Shown here piece by piece: positions 11,392-22,429 of a DNA stretch of 64,000 bases; the stretch's first letter is position 1, and every line of letters begins with the position of its first letter. Source of the stretch: Atherinomorus stipes (taxonomy: Eukaryota; Chordata; Actinopteri; Atheriniformes; Atherinidae); assembly GCA_023101725.1 (NCBI GenBank), contig JALJCO010001191.1, forward strand, positions 1-64,000, given 5' to 3'. The position numbers and the translations under genes were made by a program. A model generated the notes under the pieces. That model ran no database searches and was not told where the DNA came from. It was given only the letters and a program-made list of their open reading frames with translations.

Positions 11392-11535
11392 TACACCCTA
11401 AAAAATGCTGTGTTATGAAATGTGTAACCCATTTTGGGTTATCAAGGTTATTTTTTAACCCATGCACTGGGTTAAACCTAAAGAATGCTGGGATGTTTTT
11501 TTAAACCCAGCCGTTGGGTTGGTTATGTTTCTGTT
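11392..11535. mobile_element. GGGTTA-rich small inverted-repeat element, copy 1
   Basis: Begins TACACCCTAAAAAATGCTG and contains several AACCCA/TGGGTT inverted words. The reverse complement of its first bases matches the right end of the element at 20835-21006 (CAGTTTTTAGTGTGTA). Confidence 0.6.
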
Positions 11536-11734
11536 AGAGGGGGCGGGGCCATTTTCAATACTCAAGGTGTGTCTCATCTTGCAGGCTGCACACTGCGAAG
11601 TGCGTAGACTACGTAGGCTACAGAGTCCGCACACTCTGAAGCAGCCTCCTGAAACGGTAGCTGCTGAAATAGGACATGCTAGCAGGCGAGAATGACTCAA
11701 TTATCCAAACCAATCCAACCAAGATCAAAACCAA
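11536..11734. repeat. Dispersed repeat related to 18950-19215 (inverted)
   Basis: AAGGTGTGTCTCATCTTGCAG and the following GCAGACT/GAAGTGCGTAGA-like words match the reverse complement of 19110-19180. A non-coding dispersed family present twice in the window. Confidence 0.6.
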
Positions 11735-12690
11735 CAGTGAGTCTTCTACAGCGCTGTGGAGGAATTTTGTTCCACTCATCTTTGCAGAATTGTTGTAATT
11801 CAGCCACATTGGAGGCTTTTCCAGCATGAACCGCCTTTTTAAGGTCATGCCACAGCATCTCAATGGGATTCAGGTGGGGGCTTTGACTAGGCCACTCCAA
11901 AGTCTTCATGTTGTTGTTCTTAAGCCATTCAGAGGTGGACTTGCTGGTGTGTTCTGGATCATTGTTCTGCTGCAGAACCCAAGTGCGCTTCAGCTTGAGG
12001 TCACCAACAGATGGCCGGACGTTCTCCTTCAGGATTTTTTGGTAGAAGCAGAATTCATGGTTCCATTTACCACAGCAAGTCTTCCAGGTCCTGAAGCAGC
12101 AAAACAGCCCCAGACCATCACACTACCACCACCATATTTTACTGTTGCTATGATGTTCCTTTTCTGAAATGCCGTGTTACTTTTACGCCAGATGTAATGG
12201 GACCTCCACCTTCCAGAAAGTTCCACTTTTGTCTCGTCAGTCCACAGAGTATTTTCCCAAAAGTCTTGGGGATCATCAAGATGCTTTCTGGCTAAACTGA
12301 GACGAGCCTTTATGTTCTTTTTGCTCAGCAGTGGTTTTGGTCTTGGAACTCTGCCATGCAGCCATTTTTGCCCCCCAGTCTCTTTCTGATGGGGGAGTCA
12401 TGAACACTGACCTTCATTGAGGCAAGTGAGGCCTGCAGTTCTTGGATGTTGTTCTGGGGTCTTTTGTGACCTCTTGGATGAGTCGTCGCTGTGCTCTTGG
12501 GGTCATTTTGGTCGGCCGGCCCCTCCTGGGAAGGTTCACCACTGTTCCATGTTTTCACCATTTGTGGATAATGGTTCTCACTGTGGTTCTCTGGAGTCCC
12601 AAAGCTTTAGAAATGGCTTTGGAACCTTTTCCAGGCTGATAGATCTCAATGACTTTGTTTCTCATTTGTTCCTGAATTTCTTTGGATGGC
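11735..12690 (-). pseudogene. Tc1-like transposase remnant A
   Basis: Transposases of this family cut and paste DNA between inverted repeats using a DD34E catalytic triad. Read on the minus strand, the N-terminal part gives MVKTWNSGEPSQEGPADQND and KVSVHDSPIRKRLGGKNG (about 12325-12561). The central part gives YIWRKSNTAF and KYGGGSVMVWGCF (about 12029-12226). The C-terminal part gives WPSQSPHLNPIEMLWHDLKK and CKDEWNKIPPQRC (about 11697-11909). The NNDPEHTSK block with a catalytic Asp and the Glu of NPIEML are both visible. The blocks lie in different frames, so the gene is broken by indels as well as cut at its 3' end. Confidence 0.9.
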
Positions 12691-12749
12691 AGCATGATGT
12701 CTAGCTTTGGAGGATCTTTTGGTCTACTTCACTTTGTCAGGCAGGTCCT

Positions 12750-12755
12750 ATTTAA
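12750..12755. repeat. Target-site duplication (ATTTAA), left of L2
   Basis: Matches 18010-18015. The next Tc1 base would be G (ATTTAAG); the left copy has A, so the duplication may be slightly longer. Confidence 0.8.
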
Positions 12756-12775
12756 ATCAAATCAAATCAAACTTT
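12756..12775 (-). repeat. L2 3' terminal short repeats
   Basis: TTTGA repeats on the minus strand (TCAAATCAAATCAAA on plus), the simple-repeat tail typical of L2-like elements. Confidence 0.9.
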
Positions 12776-12911
12776 ATTTATAAAGCGCTTTTCCTGCCAA
12801 AGGCAACCCAAAGTGCTTTTCAAGAAAATAAAAACAAACACATTTTTTAAAATAAAAACAGCCCTTCACACACCCAAGCACAAAACACAGCACACAAAAC
12901 TATAAACATTT

Positions 12912-12913
<2 letters not shown>

Positions 12914-12943
<30 letters not shown>
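12914..12943. repeat. (CA)n microsatellite in the L2 3' UTR
   Basis: About 14 CA units. Confidence 0.95.
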
Positions 12944-12945
<2 letters not shown>

Positions 12946-13375
12946 ACACTAAGACTAATAAACATCTGGCTTGACCTACTGTGAGGAAGCGATATCTTGG
13001 GGATCCGTTCACTCCAGGAGCCAGACATGGTCCCAGAGGGTATATCTGCAGGGACCAACCAGATCAGGGCAGGCCAGGGCACACCACAGTGATAGGGCTG
13101 CAGTGCGGGGCCCCAGCCACCAGGACAAGGGCAGCCCCCCACCAGCTCCCTCCAGACCATGTAGGCAAAGCTCCCAGAGTGAAGGATCCCCATGAGGAAA
13201 CACTGGTGTTAAAATGTTAAAACAGATAAAACAAGTGAACAGATAAGAGCAACATAGAAAAATAAATAGGTATTCATAAAATCATATGCTAAACAAGTCA
13301 ATAAAATCTAAAATAACTTAAAGATAACATAAAAATAAATAAATAATAAAGTAAAATAAGTAAAATGAAATAAAA

Positions 13376-16295
13376 TCAAAAAGCTAAGCTAAAAAGGTAG
13401 GTCTTGAGCCTCTTCTTAAAAACATCAACAGTCTCTGCAGCCCTGAGGTTCTCTGGCAGGCTGTTCCACAGACGAGGACCGTAGTGGTGGAATGAGGCCT
13501 CGCCGTGAGTTTTAGTTCTCACCTGGGGAACAATTAAAAGGCCGGTACCAGAGGACCTCAGGGTCCGCGAGGGTTCATAGTTTAAAAGCAGGTCAGATAA
13601 ATAAGAGGGCCCAAGACCATTAAGACATTTATAAACCACTAAGAGAACCTTAAAGTCGATCCTGAAACGCACGGGGAGCCAATGCAGCGATTTTAAAACT
13701 GGTGTTATGTGTTCCCGCCCTCTGGTCCTCGTCAGAACTCGTGCTGCCGAGTTCTGCAATAACTGTAAGCTGGAAACAGACTTTTTAGGAAGACCAGAGA
13801 GCAGGGCATTACAGTAATCTATTCTACTGGAAATAAAAGCATCAGCACCTCCGTGCTGGCAAGAGAGAGAAATGGGCGGACTCTGGCGATATTTTTAAGA
13901 TGATAAAAACCTGTCTTTGTGACATTTCTGATGTGTGGAATAAAATTCAGCTCAGAGTCGAAAAGAACACCCAAGTTTCTCACACATTGAGAAGGATTAA
14001 AATTCTGTAATTTAGGTAAAATGATCTCTCTCTTGTCTTCAGGACCGATGATTAAAACTTCAGTTTTGTCCTGGTTGAGCTGTAAGAAGTTCTCTGCCAT
14101 CCATGACTTTATATCTAAAATACAGTTTAAAAGGGTGTTAACTGGCTCCAGGTCATCAGGAGACACGGCGATGTAAAGCTGGGTATCATCAGCATAGCTG
14201 TGAAAGTCAATGCCGTGTCTCCTGATGATGTCCCCAAGTGGCAACATGTACAGGTTAAAAAGTATCGGGCCTAAAATTGATCCTTGGGGAACCCCACACT
14301 TCATTTTATGGATTTCTGAGGAGCATGTATCCATACTTACTAAAAATTGTCGATCTGAGAGATAGGAGTAAAACCATTTTAAAACAGTACCTGAGAGGCC
14401 CACCAGACTTCTCAGTCTGTTTAATAGAATCTGGTGGTCTACTGTATCGAATGCAGCACTAAGATCCAGTAGAATGAGGACAGAAAGTTTTTTAGAGTCC
14501 AAGTTGCATCTAAGGTCGTTAACAATCTTTAAAAGGGCCGTCTCAGTACTGTGGTTTGTCCTAAAACCAGATTGATACTTTTCTAAAATGTTGTGTTTAT
14601 TTAAAAACTCGTGTAATTGAATAAAAACAACTTTTTCAATGATTTTACTTAAAAACGGTAAGTTGGATACAGGTCTGTAATTATCAAAGATGTTGGGATC
14701 TAAATTGCTCTTCTTCAGAAGGGGCCTCACCTCCGCCGTTTTACAGGCAGATGGGAAGACACCCATCTGAAGAGAGCAATTTACAATATTTAAAAGCTCT
14801 GATTCAAAGAAACCATAAAACGTCTTTAAAAGCGATGTGGGAATGGGGTCTAAAAGGCAGGTTGTTGGGTTCAGCTGGGAGAAAACTCGACCAAGCATCA
14901 TCGCATCAACCAGGACAAAACTCTCTGGTGTTTCCTCGGGTAAAAATGATGCTTCAGATCTGTTAAAACTGACATTTTGTTGTGATAAAAAGTTTGATCT
15001 AATAGCATTAATTTTACTCCTGAAATGGCATGCAAAGCTCTCACATGCCGCGTCTGATGGTGGCATGGAGGACCTGTTAAAATCCGTGTTTATTAAAAGA
15101 TCAATGGTTTTAAAAAGGAATTTGGGGTTTTCTTGTTAACAGTAATGAGGTTTGAGTAGTAGAGTGTTCTTGCCTGTTTGACTGTATTATTGTAAGTTTT
15201 GAGTTGTTCACGTAGGATTTCATAATGTATTGTTAGTTTAGTTTTCCTCCATTTCCTTTCTGCTCTCCTGACCCTTCTCTTTAGATTTCTAATTTCTTCA
15301 TTTCTCCATGGTGTTTTGGATTTTGTTTTTAATGTTTTTGTTTTCAATGGAGCCACTGTGTCAAGGGCTGATGTCAGTCTTTTGTTAAAATAATCAACAA
15401 TAAAATCACACGATGAAGGTAAAATCTGAGCAGGAGATTCATTTAAAACGTTAATAAATTTTGCAGCCACTTCAGGAGTAATATATCGCATCCTCACAGT
15501 TCTCACTGAGGCCTCCCGCTGGTTAAAACTGGCGATGTTAAAAAATACACAGTAGTGGTCTGACACAGCCAAGTCAACAACAGAGGACACACCAGTGGAC
15601 AGGCCATAGGTTATGACCAGGTCCAGGGTGTGTCCCCTGTTGTGAGTTGGCTGTGTGATGTGCTGTTGAAACCCCATATTGTTTAAAACATTTAAAAATT
15701 CACTGCCGTGGGGATCTCTAAAATTATCAGTGTGCAGGTTAAAATCGCCAGTTATCAAAATTTTGTTGTATTTTATGTATATGGTAGCTAAAAACTCAGA
15801 GAACTCTTGAATAAAACAGGAAGGAGGATTTGGTGGTCTATAAACTGTTATGGATAAAATGGGCGGGTTGCTAAAAACAAAGGAATGATGCTCAAATGAA
15901 GAATAGTTTGTCAGGGTTATTGGTTGTGCTGATAGTGACTGTTGAGCAATTGATGCTGTTCCACCGCCTCTCTTACCTCCCCTGATAGAAAATAAAAACT
16001 TAAAATCTGGAGGGGAAGCCTCAGTGAGGATAACTGGTGCATCAGTGCCAAGCCAGGTTTCAGTTAAAAAGAGACAGTCAATGTTATTATCTAAAATCAG
16101 ATCATTAATGATAAAAGACTTGTTGGACAGTGATCTGACATTTAAAAGAGCCATGTTAAAAGATGCAGGTGAGTCCTGTTGTGAGATTATTGCTAAGGGT
16201 TCTGTAACACAAGTAGTGTGTATGGGATGGAGACATCTGACAGAGTTATGCGGATATGAATGTGTATATTGGTGATTTCTACTGGTGATGTGCAC
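13376..16295 (-). pseudogene. L2 ORF2: endonuclease plus reverse transcriptase, two frameshifts
   Basis: ORF2 nicks target DNA and copies the element RNA at the nick. The endonuclease part (16295-15093) shows LNVRSLSNKSFIINDLI, LFLTETWL, YRPPNPPS, GDFNLHTDNF, RGHTLDLVI and SDHYCVFF. The reverse transcriptase part (15066-13819) shows FDNYRPVSNLPFLSKIIEK, motif A LLDLSAAFDTVDH, motif [14 protein letters not shown] and motif C YADDTQLYI. The C-terminal part (13759-13376) shows [20 protein letters not shown]. One frame change lies near 15.13 kb: the next frame already reads ENPKFLFKTIDLL there. A second lies near 13.84 kb, where the next frame reads [20 protein letters not shown]. All catalytic residues I can check are present, so only these two indels break it; either could be a sequencing error. 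Confidence 0.93.
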
Positions 16296-16352
16296 TGGTA
16301 TGTGTTGTGTAAGAGGGGTTTTAACTGGTGAGGATGTGTTCTGGCTGGACCA

Positions 16353-17760
16353 TCAATCAGAGAAAACTTTGCAGGAGTGGAGGGTGAGCTCAATGTTCAT
16401 AGCGAGAAGATGTGAGCCTGTAGGATTGGGGTGAAGGCCGTCTGGGTTGAAAAGGTGTGGTCTATTGTAAAAGGTGGTGAAGTTGTCAATGTATGGAATA
16501 TTGAAAGAGTGACAGTAATGTTTTAACCAGATATGAAGTGATCGGATGCGGCTGAACATGAAGTCTCCGTAACGGGGTGAAGGTAGTGGTCCAGAAATGA
16601 TGCACTGTGTGTTTGGCTGTTGGATGTTGTGGATTAGGTTGATAAAATCGGCCTTTAATGATTCTGACTGTCGGGATTTGATGTCATTTGTACCTGCATG
16701 TATAACCAGAGTGGAAGCTGAGGGATGATCCTGGAGAAGTTGGTGGGTGGAGTTGATGATGTCATTGAGTACTGCACCTGAGTGTGAAGATGTGTGGCAC
16801 CTGTTGATGTGGACATGTCGAACAATGGAGTCTCCGAGGATGAGCACACGAGGACCGGGTCCAGGCTGTGAGAAAGGCCGCCTTGAAGGACCCGCGTCGC
16901 TTGGGACCCGGACGGGGGAATCTGCGGCGGCGGGGGGGAGCGACCGCGGCCCCCCTTGCAGAAAGCGTCGGGGTTGAAGAGGAGGCTCCAGCCCCGGCGG
17001 CGGCGGGGGGAACGACTGCGGTCCCCCCTGCAGAAAGCGTCGGGGATGAGGTGGAGGGTCCTGCCCAAGCGGCGGCGGGGGGAGCGACTGCGGTCTCCCC
17101 TGCAGAAAGCGTCGGGGATGAGGTGGAGGGTCCTGCCCAAGCGGCGGCGGGGGGAGCGACTGCCGTCCTCCTTGCAGGAAACGTCGGGGATGAAGTGGAG
17201 GCTCCTGTCCGAGCGGCATGTTCCCGGTCTGGGTTGCGACGGCTCTCCTGGTGGCCCTTCACCGCGGCTTTCAGGAGCTGTCGCCGCTTCTGTGAGGAGC
17301 CCTTGGATGACCGCCAGGAACCAGCCGCTTTGCTCCGCGTCGGAACACCAGCTGGTGCGATGCTGGTCAGCGCCGAGCCATCGCCGACGTCACGGCTGGG
17401 CAGTGGAGCCGATGCCTTCTCCTCAGATGCTGGTGCGGACAGGACCTCAAATCGGTTCGTTAAAACCAGGCCAGACGTTTTCTTGGTGCGACAGGTTACC
17501 TCAGACCAGAGTGGCGGTTTTGGCATTGAGCTGGAAGAAGGCCGGGGTGAGGTTGTGGGATCCCACGGCACGGTGTCCTGGAGGGCAGCTTTGAGTGATG
17601 CGATGCAAATAGACTGCTGGTGGGCCACGTCCAGCAAGGAATTGAGTAGTTCACTCTTGGATCGCAACTCTTCTGAAAGCTTCCGGATATCTTCCCTGAG
17701 GTTTGTAATTACTTTGTTTGTAGTTTCAACTCTTTCATCTGGAAGTAAGGAGGTCGCCAT
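16353..17760 (-). pseudogene. L2 ORF1: coiled coil plus SGNH-type esterase, one frameshift
   Basis: The N-terminal frame (ATG at 17760) begins MATSLLPDERVETTNKVITN. It continues through a Leu/Lys/Glu heptad-like stretch (REDIRKLSEELRSKSELLN), a probable coiled coil. Then comes a Pro/Ala/Ser-rich region made of four 24-residue repeats. The C-terminal frame (to 16353) carries an esterase-like SGNH hydrolase: VLILGDSIVRHVHI (catalytic Ser block), LVIHAGTNDIKSR (Asn block) and NPDGLHPNPTG (Asp and His block). ORF1 proteins with such an esterase are known from CR1/L2-clade LINEs and bind RNA. The two parts lie in different minus-strand frames, so a one- or two-base indel must lie between about 16905 and 17219, in the G-rich repeats. 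Confidence 0.88.
16925..17215 (-). repeat. 72-bp tandem repeat inside L2 ORF1
   Basis: Four copies with period 72 bp, marked by GAAAGCGTCGGGG at about 16962, 17033 and 17105, with a variant (GGAAACGTCGGGG) near 17177. The period is a multiple of three, so the frame is kept and each unit adds 24 residues. GGGGGG runs in each unit are likely indel sites. Confidence 0.9.
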
Positions 17761-18009
17761 TTCAGGCCGTCACTGGTTTTCGGATTAAAACCTTTCTTTA
17801 TTTAAAACCACTGGATTAAAACCGTGGTTAAAATAGTGCGGGCGCACAGTCCAGTTTTAAAGAAAGGATTAGTACGGGTAAAATCAGATTAAAACCTATA
17901 AAACCAGTAAAATTGGTAAAAATCTAAGAGAGCATTTTACCCCAGTGTTCTTGCTCACGCACATGCGCACAGTGACCGCTGCTCACTCAGCGGTGAGCAA
18001 GATGGCTGC
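17761..18009 (-). promoter_or_regulatory. L2 5' UTR, presumed internal promoter
   Basis: About 250 bp between the ORF1 ATG and the 5' junction. Contains repeated TTAAAACC words and, near the very 5' end, a GCCATCTTGCTCACCGC segment with a CCATCTT (YY1-like) word. The promoter role is inferred from the family; nothing here proves it. Confidence 0.4.
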
Positions 18010-18015
18010 ATTTAA
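18010..18015. repeat. Target-site duplication (ATTTAA), right of L2
   Basis: Matches 12750-12755; Tc1-like sequence resumes directly after it. Confidence 0.8.
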
Positions 18016-18352
18016 GTGATTTCTGATGGAGAACAGGTGTGGCAGTAATCAGGCCTGGATGTGGATAGAGAAACTGAACTCAGCTTTCCAAAGATGTGAT
18101 AAACCACAGTTAATTTATGTTTTAACAGAGGGGGGCGGGGGGGCAATCCCTTTTTCATACAGGAGCATGGAGGTTTGGATTTTTTTCCCCCTCACTAATA
18201 AAAATCTTCACTTAAAAACTGCATTTTGTGTTTACTTGTGTTATCTTTGTCTCACATTTAAATTTGTTTGATAATCTGAAACATGTAAGTGTGACAAACA
18301 TGCAAAAAATAAGAAATCAGGAAGGAGGCAAACACTTTTTCACACAACTATA
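18016..18352 (-). mobile_element. Tc1-like transposon A, 5' portion with terminal inverted repeat
   Basis: Continues transposon A across the L2. Contains GTGTGGCAGTAATCAGGCCTG, AAACTGCATTTTGTGTTTAC and the outer inverted-repeat end AACACTTTTTCACACAACTA next to a TA dinucleotide. The same end (CACTTTTTCACACAACTGTA) is found at the right of copy B near 29289. Confidence 0.9.
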
Positions 18353-18945
18353 TCTGTCGTTACCTGAACGTGGAGACCACATTAACCCCTTGTGAATAAT
18401 ATCGAACAAAATGGATTTTCTGAGGCAAAAACTTTCTCTTTCTTTCTTTTTTGTTTGTCCGCATATTTTTAAATTTTCCACAGAGATTATCTGTTGTTTC
18501 TTACCAGAAAACACTTCATTAACACTTAAAAATCCATGAATATATCCAAATATTTCACTCGTAGCTCTGCAGCTTCCCTCCCTTCTTTTGCAGGATGAAA
18601 CAAAATACCTAACTTTGCCTGTTTTATTGATTTTTACAATATTTCTCATCACTTAAAAATGTCAAGTAGAATTGTAAAAAAGATCTGTTAAAAAGTCTAC
18701 CACCTTTCTGTTTAATTTTTCCCTTTCTGTAAGCCCAGTCATGATGATAAACTTTGTGTTTCCATCACTTTGTAACTATAATTTATTGTATATTGTGCAC
18801 TAAACATATTATTTTCCTTTATTTTATTTAAACCCCTTTTGTATGTTTATTGTTCAAACCTTTCAGTGTGTTTGTTCTTGATGTAACCGTGTACAGTGTT
18901 GAATAAAACTCCTTGTTACTCCCGTCATGAGAATTAGTTTTTTTT
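18353..18945. other. Spacer, no gene recognised
   Basis: AT-rich. AATAAAACTCCTTGTTAC near 18902 resembles a retroposon or transcript 3' end but has no recognisable body. Confidence 0.45.
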
Positions 18946-19215
18946 TTCAAATCTTGTGTGCGATGAATTCTGGGATAGGCGAGGCCACGAAGGATTTATG
19001 CTGCGTATCCTTCGTTTCAGGCCAAACGGAGCGCGGGTTTGTTGGGTCGATTTGGAGGATCCTCCGGACGTTTTTGAAACTGGACAGTACTTGACGCGCC
19101 GCTGTGACATTTGCAGCCGACCAATCTGCACTTCACAGTCTGCAGACTGCAAGATGAGACACACCTTCAATGTGTCTGTACCACAAAGGCTCATGGGAAA
19201 TGCAAATGCAGCAAG
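18946..19215. repeat. Dispersed repeat related to 11536-11734 (inverted)
   Basis: Contains CTGGGATAGGCGAGGCCACG and the TCTGCAGACTGCAAGATGAG segment shared in inverse orientation with 11560-11620. Non-coding. Confidence 0.6.
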
Positions 19216-19548
19216 AATTTAACATTTTATGATTTTTATCCTATAAATTTGAAATATGTTGTACAGTCTTAGTTATGTTCACGCTTAACCAAAGATGTAG
19301 AAAATTCTGTGTAGTGTAATATTAAAGTTGCATCATGAGTGTGAAAGACAGCACAGTGAGATAAACTCACTACCATAGCCAGTTTTGCATGGGGCGGAAA
19401 TGCTCTGATCTACATGTGCGATTCTCTGTAAACTCTAAGAAGAAGCAATGAATTAATGACTGATCACTGGCTAAGAGAGCTAATATGAGGTCTCTGACTC
19501 TGCGTTCTCTTTTGCATATAGAAATATAGTTCTTAGTTATAAAGATAG
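19216..19548. other. Spacer, no gene recognised
   Basis: No repeat or coding signature seen. Confidence 0.45.
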
Positions 19549-20725
19549 TTAACTCATTGACTGCCAGACCTTTTCCGAGCAGAGCTCCATATTGCCAGGA
19601 TTTTAAAGCATTTTCACTGATTTCGGGAGATCCACAGAATATTGTGTACTGTGCCAATACAAACATTGAATGTACCAAAGGAAAGCTTAGACTTTCTTCT
19701 TTTATCAGAAAAAAAACATTTGTTTCTAGCTTTTTCCATTCTGTAGTAATCTGCGGTAGAACATGGCTTTGTTGCAGCAAAAATGCCTGTTTCTGACCAA
19801 AAAGCTGAGAAAACGAGCTTTGAATGCGATCGTCCGCTTCAAATGGAAAAGTGTCTTTGATGCCAATATTATTTTACTTTAGTAACACCTTCATCATCTG
19901 ATCAGCTGTTACTTCTATGAAACAACAAATACAACACTGAGAAAAGAGTTTTGGAGGCAAAATAATTATTTACCAGCTGAATAAGCCACAACAAGTTTGT
20001 TTTACAGCATAATATTTGACAGAAACATATGGCAGAAATGTCTCCTCTACTCCCTCCCTCTCTCCCTCCTCCCGCTACCGCAGATTAGGTGTGCACGCAC
20101 CCCCCCCCCTCCCTCCCCCGCGGGAAACAACCGCGTGCTGCAGACTTACTTTCACTTCCAGCTGGCGCACTTGGCTGCTGTATTTCCATCGTGTCTTTGA
20201 TCGATCGTGTCTGTCTGTCACCGATTACTTTTCCCACAAACTTTCCTCCTTCATCCACCTGCTAAACTGCTTCCATTACGACCGGTCGCCATGTTCTCTC
20301 ACCCTCGCAACAGGATCCAGCACACTTCAGCCGGTTAGCTCTAACAACCGCTAACAACACAGGAAGCATCATAGAATCGCATCACTTCCTGGTAGGTTTT
20401 TTTAAAGCTTGTCTGACACCGCCATCTGCTGGATTAGATGAAAACTAACGAAAAAAATTAACATCAGCCCTTGGTACTTTCTGACAAGCTCCACCAGAGA
20501 TTAAAGCTCCGCATTAAAACCCTTAAATACCGTGGACGGGGTCGCGATTTGAATTACGTGGAAACACGTGATGGCAGTTAACGTTCGGAAACCTTTGAAT
20601 TAACGTGGAAACACGTGAATGGCAGTTAACGTTCGGATTTGAATTAACGTGGAAACACGTGAATGGCAGTTAACGTTCAGATTTGAATTAACGTGGAAAC
20701 ACGTGAATGGCAGCCAATGAGTTAA
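19549..20725 (+). mobile_element. TTAA-flanked non-autonomous element, copy 1
   Basis: A 1177-bp element. It begins TTAACTCATTGACTGCC and ends GGCAGCCAATGAGTTAA, imperfect terminal inverted repeats each carrying TTAA. The body is shared with copies at 32615-33651 (plus) and 37450-39225 (minus). Near its right end are three to four tandem units of a roughly 44-bp motif containing AACACGTGAATGGCAG and GTTAACGTTCGG. No transposase is encoded; the 112-codon frames in the GC-rich middle match no domain. TTAA target sites fit piggyBac or Kolobok superfamilies; I cannot choose between them. Confidence 0.85.
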
Positions 20726-20834
20726 GAAGCAGAAAACAGCATTTCCCACATGGGATTACCTTTGGTTTGAAAGATCATTTTTGAAACTTGTTCCAGAATT
20801 CGGATAGGGCAGATGATAAATATGCGTAGTCATT

Positions 20835-21006
20835 GTCAAAACAACCCAACATATTAATCAATCTGACCCAGCATCTGGGTTAAATGTGGAACCCATCCTG
20901 TTGGGTCAGACTAACTACCGCTGGGTTGGTGCTATATTGACCCAGCGGTTGAGTTATAAAATAACTCAAACTGGTTTATTTTTAACCCAGCAGTTTTTAG
21001 TGTGTA
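20835..21006. mobile_element. GGGTTA-rich small inverted-repeat element, copy 2
   Basis: Ends with CAGTTTTTAGTGTGTA and is built of alternating AACCCA and TGGGTT words, e.g. GACCCAGCATCTGGGTTAAA. Same family as 11392-11535 in opposite orientation. Confidence 0.65.
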
Positions 21007-22165
21007 GAAAAAAAGAAATCTCTGTGGGGGCCCCTGCATGCAGGTCACATGATACAAGCTGAGCCCGTATCTGCACACGCAGCGTCGGAGTGTTGCGCTT
21101 TAATCATCATAGCGCCACCCGCAGCCTTGTAGTCTGTACTACAGCGGTCACCTGCACCGGCTTCGGTGCCGTGGGGGCGTGGCCTAAAACCACTCCACCT
21201 CTCCAAGTCACCATAGGCACAAATACACGACGACCACTCCTGCCCCCATCCTCCACCCCAAAGTACAGAAATCCAGGCACCTCCAGGGCCAGCAGCCCCC
21301 CCCCTTCATCATCAAGTCATCTTCACCTTGTCGACGTGAGCAGATGTGATGAGTTGCTGTCATGTGATTGGCTGGTTACATATCTGATGAAGGGGACAGT
21401 GAATGCATCTTAGACATCCTTTATTACGAACCTTTGAAAGATGATTTGCTTCAGAAGCGGCTCTGAAACCATCATCAGGATGACCCCGGTCGAGTCGGAT
21501 CTTTGTTTTTTTAATAGCTGTTTGAACCGTACGTTGCCTTTTGAGCCGCTACAAAAGGAACGATGTGTGGTGAGCGGCTCGTCCTTGGCACATCGCATCA
21601 AATTTACGTCCACATAAAAAGGTAAATACTCTGCAAGGCTCCACAGATACAAGCTGCTGATTGTCCTTCCTATTACAGCTTTATGGAAGGTGTAATTCAT
21701 ACAGACATCACCCACCAGTGAGCCTTAACCGAGGATAGTCTCCCTTCTGAAAATTATCAGCCCATATACAGTAACCGCCACAATACCTCAACCAGTAAAA
21801 GAGCCTATAGAGGGGTGGATAAGATGATAGAGAATTATATGCTGTTCACATTATCTGCAGCTGAGAGTAGAGCTTTCCTCCATTTCTAATCATATTTTAT
21901 GAAGGGAGAGATTGGGTTGTCTGAAATCTTCAGCCTCATTATTATTCTGAAACATATTTAACTGTAGCTCCTTTCAGAAATGCCCAGCTCCTCATTAATT
22001 CGACCTGACCAGCTCAACGTGTTGGATTTATGTCTGAACAAGTACCTGGTCAGCTCAAAAGTCTCCAACAGGATTTTTTTCCCCACAGAAATCATCCAGA
22101 CAATACCTCTGTGAGAGAAAATGTCCGAAACAGCCAGACATCGTACCGACATCACCGCCTGATTC
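21007..22165. other. Single-copy-looking region, no gene recognised
   Basis: The strongest open frames (21090-21413 plus, 21410-21715 minus) lack recognisable domains. AT-rich with TAAT words around 21880-22010. May be conserved non-coding sequence; not provable from one genome. Confidence 0.4.
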
Positions 22166-22169
22166 ATGG

Positions 22170-22170
<1 letters not shown>

Positions 22171-22231
<61 letters not shown>
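22171..22231 (+). repeat. (GT)n microsatellite
   Basis: About 30 uninterrupted GT units. Confidence 0.97.
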
Positions 22232-22233
<2 letters not shown>

Positions 22234-22429
22234 AACGACAACAGCTGCATCACCTTTTCCTGTTTGCCTGTTAACTTACATGAACATGGACAAGTTTACC
22301 GCTGCAAACAGAGTAAACGAAGCAGGTTTTGCACCATGTCCCAGTCCCAGATGGTGGCAGGGGGCTCAGAATGATTCGACCGAGGGGCAAACTCCGCCGG
22401 AGAACAGTGAGCAAACTTCTGCGTTGCAC

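Larger units (their letters stand above)
11735..12755 (-). mobile_element. Tc1-like transposon A, 3' portion (split by L2)
   Basis: Minus-strand Tc1/mariner family sequence. Its 5' remainder is at 18016-18352: the sequence GCAGGTCCTATTTAA here continues as GTGATTTCTGATGGAGAAC beyond the L2. The element ends at about 11735, where it is truncated relative to copy B at 28336-28490, so its 3' inverted repeat is missing. Confidence 0.9.
12756..18009 (-). mobile_element. Near full-length L2-clade LINE inserted in Tc1-like transposon A
   Basis: A 5.25-kb minus-strand non-LTR retrotransposon. Its 5' end is at 18009 (GCAGCCATCTTGCTCACCGC on the minus strand). It carries ORF1, ORF2, a 3' UTR with a CA repeat, and the 3' end CTTTATAAATAAAGTTTG followed by TTTGA repeats at 12756-12775. 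ATTTAA occurs at both borders (12750-12755 and 18010-18015), and the Tc1-like sequence is continuous across it, so the borders are well defined. The presence of its own 5' UTR suggests a full-length insertion. Confidence 0.93.

Noticed and set aside
16868..17788. 306-codon plus-strand frame through the L2 ORF1 region
   Set aside because: Antisense shadow of the GC-rich ORF1 coding strand; the minus frames carry the coiled coil and esterase motifs.
20016..20354. 112-codon frame, with a similar one at 38414-38752 (minus)
   Set aside because: Conserved only because both lie in copies of the same TTAA element; copy 2 does not preserve it and no transposase motif is present.
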